A program made the position numbers and the translations under genes. DNA of 64,000 nucleotides from DASSFG01 sp035547915 (GTDB taxonomy: Bacteria > Planctomycetota > Planctomycetia > Pirellulales > JAICIG01): positions 4,881 to 68,880 of the forward strand of contig DASZTS010000043.1 of assembly GCA_035547915.1 (NCBI GenBank), written 5' to 3'. The notes below the pieces were generated by a model. The model had not been told where the DNA came from, did no database searches, and saw only the letters and a list, made by a program, of their open reading frames with translations. This document shows, in pieces, positions 1 through 5,276 of this stretch (positions are counted from its first letter, which is position 1; each line of letters begins with the position of its first letter).

Positions 1-2
1 AT

Positions 3-296
3 CCCTCCCTGGGCATCGACCTGGATGCTCCGCTGGAAGAGCAAGCCATTTTCGTGCGGCTGCTTGCCCACCATTGGCCTGGCAAAGTAATCGGTTTCTC
101 GACGATGACCATGCGAGCCACTGAGATGACCATCGAGCAACTCAAGCTCCACACGGACGACCTAATAGTCGCTGAGAGTCCCCAGGCCAAGGCCGATGCC
201 GTCGCTCGAAGTGGCGTCTCGGCGGTCGTCAGCCACGATTTCAGCGTCGTCAGCCAACTTCCGGTGGACCGAGCGAGGCTGTGGCTCGTGACGTGA
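3..296 (+). CDS. Hypothetical protein, 5' end outside window
   Basis: The frame is open from the first bases to a TGA at 294-296, so the gene starts upstream of the window. The visible 97 residues alternate hydrophobic strands and charged helices (KVIGFSTMTMRA near the middle, then a stretch rich in Ala and Asp). This is vaguely like a small Rossmann or HAD-type fold, but I cannot assign a family. The stop codon is directly followed by the first GGATAC box of the array, so this is the leftmost visible cassette. Confidence 0.55.
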   Translation, partial: PSLGIDLDAPLEEQAIFVRLLAHHWPGKVIGFSTMTMRATEMTIEQLKLHTDDLIVAESPQAKADAVARSGVSAVVSHDFSVVSQLPVDRARLWLVT

Positions 297-350
297 GGAT
301 ACTGCCTACAGCGGCATGACCTCGACACAGAGTCGAGGCGACCTCAACGA
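297..350 (+). repeat. Cassette-boundary repeat A
   Basis: GGATACTGCCTA at 297-308 follows the stop codon of the preceding gene with no gap. A hairpin follows (CCTCGAC 320-326 pairs with GTCGAGG 332-338), then CTCAAC at 342-347. The next gene starts 15 bases further on. It matches the consensus GGATACNNNCTA. Confidence 0.75.
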
Positions 351-364
351 CAGGAGTGCCGCTG

Positions 365-787
365 ATGCTTTTCTCAGTGATCTATTCGGTTGATTGCCCA
401 GAAGACGAGGACGTTCTCGACTTCGCTCCGCCCGATGTCGAGGAACTTTGGCAAGAGACCGAGGGTGACGAGCAGTATGAGTACGGATACCTGGAAGGCC
501 GTTGGGAGCAGGGCTCGCATCGAAAGTGGTGCGCCGTCCTGACCCGTGATCAGTTCGACGAGTTCGTTGCCCGCTGTGGTCTCACTGCTGAATCGACGCT
601 GACGATGGGCAGCATCGGCGCACCTGGTTGTGGCTTCGGTTGGCAGCCGGCCGTTTCATTTCGTGGCGATCATTCCGACGCCATCCAATCAGCGTATGTG
701 ACGCCGTTGCCGGAAACTCGCAAGCAGGCGGGCGATGAAGGCGACTGGGACCGAGTTCGGTCGGCAGTGCTCGCTGTCTATTCGTGA
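365..787 (+). CDS. Hypothetical protein (cassette 1)
   Basis: A 140-residue acidic protein of unknown function. ATG 365 is chosen over the GTG at 356 because CAGGAG at 351-356 is a well-placed ribosome binding site. It begins MLFSVIYSVDCPEDEDVLDF and has several Trp and Gly-rich turns (GAPGCGFGW) but no catalytic motif I recognise. It has no signal peptide or membrane segment, so it is probably cytoplasmic. It is bounded by boxes A and B and ends with a perfect 12-bp hairpin. Confidence 0.65.
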   Translation: MLFSVIYSVDCPEDEDVLDFAPPDVEELWQETEGDEQYEYGYLEGRWEQGSHRKWCAVLTRDQFDEFVARCGLTAESTLTMGSIGAPGCGFGWQPAVSFRGDHSDAIQSAYVTPLPETRKQAGDEGDWDRVRSAVLAVYS

Positions 788-799
788 TCGGCTTTTCGT

Positions 800-832
800 G
801 CGGCCCGCACCTCGTCTTGGGGTGCGGGCCGC
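800..832 (+). terminator. Hairpin after cassette 1
   Basis: A perfect 12-bp stem (800-811 with 821-832) with a 9-nt loop, starting 12 bases after the stop codon. There is no T-run, so it could be a terminator or an arm of the cassette-boundary structure; GGATAC follows 8 bases later. Confidence 0.5.
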
Positions 833-840
833 CGACTTGC

Positions 841-880
841 GGATACCCACTAAGCAGCCAGACGATTTACCATAACCCAC
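841..880 (+). repeat. Cassette-boundary repeat B
   Basis: GGATACCCACTA at 841-852 fits the array consensus. It is preceded by the 800-832 hairpin and followed by CCATAACC at 870-877, just before the next gene. The CATAAC end is shared with repeats G and H. Confidence 0.75.
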
Positions 881-892
881 TTGAGCACACGC

Positions 893-1195
893 ATGATCGC
901 CTTTCTCAAACCTCAGTTTTCTCTCGGCCGAGTGGTGGCTACCCCAGGAGCGCTCGAAGCTTTGGCGAAGGCCGGCCAGACCGCCGAGGAGCTTTTGAAC
1001 CGCCATCACCGAGGCGATTGGGGCGACCTCGACGACACCGATTTGTCGCTGAACGACGAAGCCCTTCAAGATGGCTCACGACTGTTGTCGGCCTACCATC
1101 TCAAGACCGGCGTCAAAATTTGGGTCATCACCGAGGCTTCGGACGACGAAGGCAAGCGATCGGCCACGACGCTCTTGCTTCCCGACGAATACTAG
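893..1195 (+). CDS. Hypothetical protein (cassette 2)
   Basis: A 100-residue protein beginning MIAFLKPQFSLGRVVATPGA. The reading frame opens at TTG 881, but ATG 893 is the more natural start and keeps the SLGRVVATPGALEAL block near the N-terminus. That block resembles small planctomycete and plasmid proteins of unknown function that I recall only as hypothetical proteins. The C-terminal half is a beta-rich segment (GVKIWVITEA) ending LLLPDEY. It has no signal peptide. It is followed by a hairpin with a short T-run and box C. Confidence 0.65.
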   Translation: MIAFLKPQFSLGRVVATPGALEALAKAGQTAEELLNRHHRGDWGDLDDTDLSLNDEALQDGSRLLSAYHLKTGVKIWVITEASDDEGKRSATTLLLPDEY

Positions 1196-1205
1196 ACCGC
1201 TCTTT

Positions 1206-1244
1206 GCCGCCGGCTTGGCACACAACCAAGCCGGCGGCCGTTTT
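1206..1244 (+). terminator. Intrinsic terminator after cassette 2
   Basis: A perfect 13-bp stem (1206-1218 with 1226-1238), 7-nt loop, then CG and TTTT. This is a convincing Rho-independent terminator 10 bases after the stop codon. Box C follows 9 bases later. Confidence 0.7.
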
Positions 1245-1253
1245 CCGACAAAC

Positions 1254-1284
1254 GGATACCGGCTAGACGGCCGACTCGAAAGCC
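1254..1284 (+). repeat. Cassette-boundary repeat C
   Basis: GGATACCGGCTAG at 1254-1266, preceded by AAAC. The spacer up to the stop codon of the next (minus-strand) gene is only about 19 bases and lacks a clear YAAC end. Confidence 0.7.
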
Positions 1285-1923
1285 TTAGGTGAGCAGAAGA
1301 TCAACCACCCAACAGCCTCGGACATGAGGTCCCGATTCCTTGCAGTGACCTAGAACGTCGGCGTCATGACAGCCTGCTTGGCGAAGCGCATCGGCCAACA
1401 TCGGTAATTTGTCGAACGCCTGTTCTTCGTATATGGCACGAGCCAGTGCAACAATGGCAGGAGTAACCCAGGATGGGGAAACAGGAATGGCACGGAAGGG
1501 GAGCGGCCCACAAATACAACGGAGAAGGCGGCACTGTTGCTCTCGTTCCGCCATACCATCAGCCACGCCTCTTGTGGCAAATGTGGCGTGGTGTGCGGTA
1601 GACGACGATCTCAATTCACGGAACAGCATCAAGGCAACGAAATAAGGATCGTCGGAATCTTTACATTTTCCGCTGAAGCTATCGTCGCTCAATGGTAGGG
1701 CAAGGCGAGCACCCCGCACCACGTCCTCTGGTAATGCAATTTCGTCCGGGGCATCCTCCAGCAGATCAATTGCCTCGATTTGACGGCTGTCCGTCAGCAG
1801 GTGTGTGAGACGCCGGAAACAAGCTGCGGCGAACAATCGAAGCTTGCGTTTGGTTACCGTCGCCCGAACAGATTCCAGCATCTCTTCTGAGTTCTCACAC
1901 GCCATCCACTGGTCTTCAGTCAT
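1285..1923 (-). CDS. Planctomycete hypothetical protein with HVRGCWVVDLLL C-terminus (cassette 3)
   Basis: A 212-residue protein encoded antisense to the rest of the array. The start is taken at MTEDQWMACE, the usual opening of this family, rather than six residues upstream. From memory, the N-terminal RKLRLFAAACFRR block and the C-terminal GCHDADVLGHC...GPHVRGCWVVDLLL block are typical of a family common in Gemmata-like and Pirellula-like planctomycetes with no known function. A Cys/His-rich end suggests metal or nucleic acid contact, but that is a guess. Its antisense orientation inside a one-way repeat array argues that the boxes, not a shared operon, define the unit. Confidence 0.75.
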   Translation of the reverse strand: MTEDQWMACENSEEMLESVRATVTKRKLRLFAAACFRRLTHLLTDSRQIEAIDLLEDAPDEIALPEDVVRGARLALPLSDDSFSGKCKDSDDPYFVALMLFRELRSSSTAHHATFATRGVADGMAEREQQCRLLRCICGPLPFRAIPVSPSWVTPAIVALARAIYEEQAFDKLPMLADALRQAGCHDADVLGHCKESGPHVRGCWVVDLLLT

Positions 1924-2022
1924 TTTCCACCCACGGACCAAGCGTCTTTTTTCGTTCCTAGATCATAGCCGTTTGAGGCGACGAGAAATGTCTCGAAATG
2001 GTCTCCGTGGACCGGCTGAAGG

Positions 2023-2055
2023 GGATACCGGCTAGGTCGGTGCGGGGCAACAACT
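2023..2055 (+). repeat. Cassette-boundary repeat D
   Basis: GGATACCGGCTAG at 2023-2035 is identical over 13 bases to box C. It is followed by GGCAACAAC near 2047-2055 and then the next gene. Confidence 0.75.
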
Positions 2056-2074
2056 CAAACCGATGGAGAGACCG

Positions 2075-2326
2075 ATGACCGATCCAACTGAAACCATCCG
2101 CCGTGAACTGGTGCAAGAGATCAACGCCGAGCCAGGCAGCCGTGAAGCCCTGGAAGCACAGCACGGCCAAGTGTGGGACACCGATCAGCTTCGAGAAGAT
2201 TTCGAAGTGATCGGCTTCGGTGCTCCCCTCGTCGTCGTTCGCCGTAAGGCCGACAACCAAAAAGGCAGCATGATGTTCCAGCATCATCCGAGGCTTTACT
2301 TCGGATTCGAGTCGTATCTGAGCTAG
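2075..2326 (+). CDS. Hypothetical protein (cassette 4, first gene)
   Basis: An 83-residue protein, MTDPTETIRRELVQEINAEP at the N-terminus. ATG 2075 is preferred over ATG 2063 because GGAGAG between them serves as ribosome binding site. The REALEAQHGQVWDTDQL and FEVIGFGAPLVVVRRKAD blocks match a small protein I have seen repeatedly as a hypothetical in planctomycete accessory DNA; its role is unknown. It has no signal peptide. A 12-bp hairpin follows, then a second gene without an intervening GGATAC box, making this the only two-gene cassette. Confidence 0.7.
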   Translation: MTDPTETIRRELVQEINAEPGSREALEAQHGQVWDTDQLREDFEVIGFGAPLVVVRRKADNQKGSMMFQHHPRLYFGFESYLS

Positions 2327-2338
2327 AGAGCCAACATA

Positions 2339-2378
2339 GCCGGGCCTCGGTGGGCGACCGCCGAGGCCCGGCGTCTTT
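2339..2378 (+). terminator. Terminator inside the two-gene cassette
   Basis: A perfect 12-bp stem (2339-2350 with 2361-2372), 10-nt loop, then GTCTTT. It lies 12 bases after a stop codon. No GGATAC box follows this hairpin, unlike those after cassettes 1 and 2. Confidence 0.6.
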
Positions 2379-2390
2379 ATGGAGACAACT

Positions 2391-2693
2391 ATGGATCAAG
2401 ACCTCCAACTTCCGTCATTTCGAACAGTTCGAATGACGTTGATCGACACCGACGTGGTTCACGAGAGCGAGCAAGACGTGAAGGTCTTCGTGTCACCGCT
2501 TGGAGTGTCCCTCTTCGCCGATGGCTATGGCACTTCTAACCGAATCCTAAGTCCCCTGTTCGTTACCCAGCAAAAGGGAGAGCTTCTGGTGTTCGTCAAT
2601 GGTGACATAAACATCGGCGGAGTGACCCACGTCATTCGGTTGGGCAAGGCAAAGGAAACAAACCGTCGCCGACCCGTGACGGATACTCGCTAA
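2391..2693 (+). CDS. Hypothetical protein (cassette 4, second gene)
   Basis: A 100-residue protein beginning MDQDLQLPSFRTVRMTLIDT. ATG 2391 is preferred over ATG 2379 because GGAGA at 2382-2386 fits as ribosome binding site; the same ATGGAGA-N-ATG layout precedes the previous gene. The sequence is beta-rich (DVKVFVSPLGVSLFADGYG, then LLVFVNGDINIGGVTHVIRLG) and looks like a small beta barrel. I do not recognise it. Its last residues and stop codon lie inside box F (GGATACTCGCTAA at 2681-2693), so the boundary element contributes the C-terminus. Confidence 0.6.
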   Translation: MDQDLQLPSFRTVRMTLIDTDVVHESEQDVKVFVSPLGVSLFADGYGTSNRILSPLFVTQQKGELLVFVNGDINIGGVTHVIRLGKAKETNRRRPVTDTR

Positions 2694-2742
2694 ACGACCG
2701 TGGAAACGAACTCGGCAGAGCACGGCTTAGCCGATTTCCAAA
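2681..2742 (+). repeat. Cassette-boundary repeat F
   Basis: GGATACTCGCTA at 2681-2692 overlaps the stop codon of the preceding gene. Its spacer contains a short inverted repeat (CGGC/GCCG around 2713-2733) and ends just before an AAGGGAGG ribosome binding site. Confidence 0.7.
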
Positions 2743-2755
2743 TAAGGGAGGTTGA

Positions 2756-2965
2756 ATGAACGAAAAACAAGCCAAGCGACAACTTGGGCGGATGCTCCAA
2801 TCCTTCACGGCCGGCAGCGTCTTGCATCTTCTGGCCGACCTGCATCGGGAAGCGGCCAGTCAGGCACGTCGGGACGACGACGCCAAGACCTACCAGCAGT
2901 GCAGGCTCGTCGAGCAGGCATTGGTTGTCGTGGGGATGGGCGTCGATGCGGCTCGGCCGACCTAG
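2756..2965 (+). CDS. Small hypothetical protein (cassette 5)
   Basis: A 69-residue basic, mostly helical protein starting MNEKQAKRQLGRMLQSFTAG, with a strong AAGGGAGG ribosome binding site at 2744-2751. The GSVLHLLADLHREAA and CRLVEQALVVVGMGVDAA helices suggest a small helical bundle or antitoxin-like fold. The function is unknown, and similar short hypotheticals are common in planctomycete accessory DNA. The stop TAG at 2963-2965 abuts box G, so the whole cassette is only about 285 bases. Confidence 0.65.
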   Translation: MNEKQAKRQLGRMLQSFTAGSVLHLLADLHREAASQARRDDDAKTYQQCRLVEQALVVVGMGVDAARPT

Positions 2966-2966
2966 G

Positions 2967-3025
2967 GGATACTGTTCCCTGAGGCGCCGGCGGTGGTGAG
3001 CCGCCGCCGGCGCAGCCTCATAACA
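2967..3025 (+). repeat. Cassette-boundary repeat G
   Basis: GGATACTGTTCC at 2967-2978 (CTA replaced), then a perfect 10-bp hairpin (GCGCCGGCGG 2984-2993 with CCGCCGGCGC 3004-3013) and CATAACACC at 3019-3027. It is clearly homologous over its full length to repeat H. Confidence 0.75.
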
Positions 3026-3042
3026 CCTAGCTGAAGTTGGGG

Positions 3043-3488
3043 CTACGGATCGGTGGAGGGTGACCAGAACCAGACCTCGCCGGATCTTTTATCCTTTTGA
3101 CCCTTTGCTTCTCGGGATGGGTGAACAGAAAAATCTTCGCCACCATTTCGCCACGTCACAACTGCATCTCGAAACGTCTTCAAGCCCGCCGGCGTGAATT
3201 CGAGAATGGCTGTGCCCCGATCAATCGTAAGCGACATTTCTGCAAGGCATCGCTCGCTGCGGCCAACAGCAAGCGGATCTTCGAACACGCCGTCGAACTC
3301 TGGCCACGTTTCGTGGTGAGCATTCGCTGTGCTGCGGCTTTCTCGGCGGCTAATTCATCAACCGCCCCCAAAAGATGGTCACACGCCTCGGGAGCAGCCT
3401 GCAAGCAGATGAAGGGTCGCTTGACGCCCAGACGAACCCCCACGTGTTCCCAGCAATGGATGTCGAGGTTCTCGAACTGTTTCCTCAT
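3043..3488 (-). pseudogene. Frameshifted planctomycete hypothetical gene (cassette 6)
   Basis: Two overlapping minus-strand frames look like halves of one protein. The upstream half (from ATG 3488, MRKQFENLDIHCWEHVGVRL...) carries the N-terminus up to about 3330. The downstream half (frame open from about 3354 to 3043) carries EFTPAGLKTFRDAV...GGEDFSVHP and SGEVWFWSP, a C-terminus I recall from a planctomycete family of unknown function. Reading through needs a one-base shift near 3315-3345. This is either a real disruption or a sequencing error; the gene is antisense to the repeats, like cassette 3. Confidence 0.55.
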
Positions 3489-3647
3489 CAGGCCAACCCC
3501 GCAAGCCGTAAACGGTCAATATGCTCGGCTGCTGGGCTTGGAACCATGCCAAAAACAGGCTCTCCAATCGGCGACCAAATGTAAAGGGTGGCTTGAAAGC
3601 GACCCCTGACAGACGTGGGTCTGGATGCCGGCTTCGCTCGACCTAAC

Positions 3648-3708
3648 GGATACCAACTAGCAGAGCACCGGTGGTGGTGAACTGCCGCCGGCGCAATTTC
3701 GCATAACA
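3648..3708 (+). repeat. Cassette-boundary repeat H
   Basis: GGATACCAACTAG at 3648-3660, preceded by CCTAAC. It is followed by an imperfect hairpin (3665-3674 with 3685-3694, one mismatch and one wobble) and CGCATAACAAG at 3700-3710, then the recombinase gene. It aligns with repeat G along about 60 bases. Confidence 0.78.
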
Positions 3709-3742
3709 AGTGGATCACGAAATCAAACGAGGTTTTCACCAG

Positions 3743-4492
3743 ATGAAACAGGCAAACGATGACAAAACGGCCGTCAAGTGCGCAGCACAAAACGGAAAGG
3801 CGAAATCGGTCAAGCAGAAACTCGTCGCCCAGGTCGCTCGATTGGTCCGCCAGGCGGGCCTCGACTACGACGGCTGGCGGTACGTCGCTCGCCATGTTCG
3901 ACGAAAGTGCGAACTTCAACCAGCGAAGCGATCAAAGAGGCTCCCCCGCATCCTGACGGCCGACCAGTTCCGTACCTTCTATCAGATTGTGGATCGAGCC
4001 GACGACGTGCAGCACTCCCTAATGCTTCGGCTCTTGTTCTTCACGGGGGTTCGGGTCAGCGAATTATGCCGATTCCAGATCGCCGATGTCGACCTCGACA
4101 CCTGCAAGATCCGGGTCGAGCAAGGGAAGGGCTCCAAGGACCGTTACGTGCTCTTCGGTAAGACGTTCGCCACAGCACTGCGGACCCATGTTGCCGCCCA
4201 TCCACACAACCGCTGGTTATTCCAGACGAAGAGGGCGACGAGATTCAGCACCCGCAGGGTCCAGCAAATCGTCAAGCAGTACGCCGAGCAGGCTGGTGTT
4301 CGGGCCACGCCCCACACCTTCCGCCACCAAGCGATCACCTGGCTGACCCGGCACTCGGGGCTCGCCGACGCCGAGCTTCAGCTAATCACGGGGCACGCTC
4401 GGCGGGAGACGTTGGCCGTCTATCAGCACATTGCTCTCGATGGCCAGCTTGAGGACCGCTACCAAGAGGCGATGAAGAAGGCCGACCTCTAA
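3743..4492 (+). CDS. XerC/D-like tyrosine recombinase in the cassette array
   Basis: A 249-residue site-specific recombinase. The frame also opens at GTG 3710, but that codon lies in the tail of repeat H, while ATG 3743 has CGAGG 11 bases upstream. The catalytic set is complete: Arg in GVRVSELC, Lys in KGSKDRYV, His-x-x-Arg in PHTFRH, His in LITGHARRE and the Tyr nucleophile in LAVYQHI. The N-terminal part is a short SAM-like DNA-binding domain. The extra IntI motif between patches II and III is absent, so this is not a canonical integron integrase. Boxes H and I flank it and a terminator follows, so it may itself be mobile, or be the enzyme that moves the array. Confidence 0.88.
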   Translation: MKQANDDKTAVKCAAQNGKAKSVKQKLVAQVARLVRQAGLDYDGWRYVARHVRRKCELQPAKRSKRLPRILTADQFRTFYQIVDRADDVQHSLMLRLLFFTGVRVSELCRFQIADVDLDTCKIRVEQGKGSKDRYVLFGKTFATALRTHVAAHPHNRWLFQTKRATRFSTRRVQQIVKQYAEQAGVRATPHTFRHQAITWLTRHSGLADAELQLITGHARRETLAVYQHIALDGQLEDRYQEAMKKADL

Positions 4493-4502
4493 CCCTGTCG
4501 AG

Positions 4503-4535
4503 AACCGAGGCGAGCAGACCATGCTCGCCTCGGTT
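4503..4535 (+). terminator. Hairpin after recombinase
   Basis: A perfect 13-bp stem (4503-4515 with 4523-4535) with a 7-nt loop, 10 bases after the stop codon; no T-run. Same design as the hairpins after cassettes 1, 2 and 4. Confidence 0.55.
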
Positions 4536-4618
4536 GCTGGGTCGAGCAACGTCGGCTGATTTGAAGGCGTGTCGCAAAAGAAAAAATGGAGAAACTCCTA
4601 TCCGTTCCTTTGGCCATC

Positions 4619-4655
4619 GGATACCCGGTACCCCGGATAGCGGCGACTCCGTGAC
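4619..4655 (+). repeat. Cassette-boundary repeat I (last)
   Basis: GGATACCCGGTA at 4619-4630 is the rightmost and most divergent box (GTA for CTA), followed by CCGGATAG and GTGACAAG. CTATCCG at 4599-4605 and CGGATAG at 4634-4640 form an inverted pair around it, which may mark the array end. No further GGATAC box occurs in the neighbouring island DNA. Confidence 0.6.
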
Positions 4656-4743
4656 AAGTTTCTTTATTTTCAACTCGCCGTTCTTTTTGGCCCATGCTGA
4701 GAAGCTTGGGCCAAGCCAGGAGCGCCAAAAATACGGCCGCTAA

Positions 4744-4771
4744 AAAACGGCGGTGACGATTGCCGTTTTCT
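4744..4771. terminator. A/T-flanked hairpin
   Basis: AAAACGGC and GCCGTTTT form an 8-bp stem around a 10-nt loop, with A-run before and T-run after, so it could stop transcription from either side. It separates the cassette array from the cargo genes. Confidence 0.4.
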
Positions 4772-4829
4772 CCTGTGCAAACCTCGTCGTGGACGGTTTC
4801 CAAATCCAGCATCACATAAGGAACCAGAT

Positions 4830-5228
4830 ATGGACTTTTCGGATCGTTGCCCTTGTTGCCAGATGCCGCTTTCGGCTCTCGCAACCCATTGCCCTCACTG
4901 CACCCAGGACATTTCTGATCGTTGGTATCGGCGCAGCGCATCGCCATGCGATGATGGGACGTTTCGCTTGTTCGTCGCTGGCATTTGCTCGGCGATGTAC
5001 ACCCTGACATACATGATCGCCAAGGACTACGGGCCGGGCAGGAGCCTGCTTGTAGCGTTGGCGACGGCTTTGGCTGTCTGGATCGGCGTCACCTTCCTGA
5101 AACCAGCTACCGACCGGAAGGTCTGCACGTTGATCGTGATGCCGGCCGTTCTTGCCGCTTGCTGGTTCGTCGTCCGTTATGTGCTGCCGTTCCTCTTCGA
5201 CTTGCTCTTGATGACCTGGAATGCCTGA
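4830..5228 (+). CDS. Zinc-ribbon membrane protein
   Basis: A 132-residue protein starting MDFSDRCPCCQMPL. The first 27 residues hold two Cys pairs (CPCC and CPHC), a likely zinc ribbon. About three hydrophobic segments follow (FRLFVAGICSAMYTLTY, LLVALATALAVWIGV, LIVMPAVLAACWFVV), so it is an inner-membrane protein with a cytoplasmic metal-binding head. This layout is frequent in planctomycete small proteins, and its role is unknown. It is the first gene to the right of the array and is convergent with the next gene. Confidence 0.7.
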   Translation: MDFSDRCPCCQMPLSALATHCPHCTQDISDRWYRRSASPCDDGTFRLFVAGICSAMYTLTYMIAKDYGPGRSLLVALATALAVWIGVTFLKPATDRKVCTLIVMPAVLAACWFVVRYVLPFLFDLLLMTWNA

Positions 5229-5276
5229 CTTCGAAGGCATCATCGACCGCAAGTTTTCGTTGGAGTCCCAACGAGA

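Noticed and set aside
3488..3919. Minus-strand frame across the recombinase start
   Set aside because: Overlaps a well-supported recombinase gene and repeat H; residue composition is not protein-like.
1..4660. Canonical integron with attC sites
   Set aside because: The 3' ends carry YAAC, but matching GTTRRRY boxes at the other side are absent, and the recombinase lacks the IntI-specific segment.
1..4660. CRISPR array
   Set aside because: Repeats are short, irregularly spaced (285-970 bases) and separated by genes, not uniform spacers.
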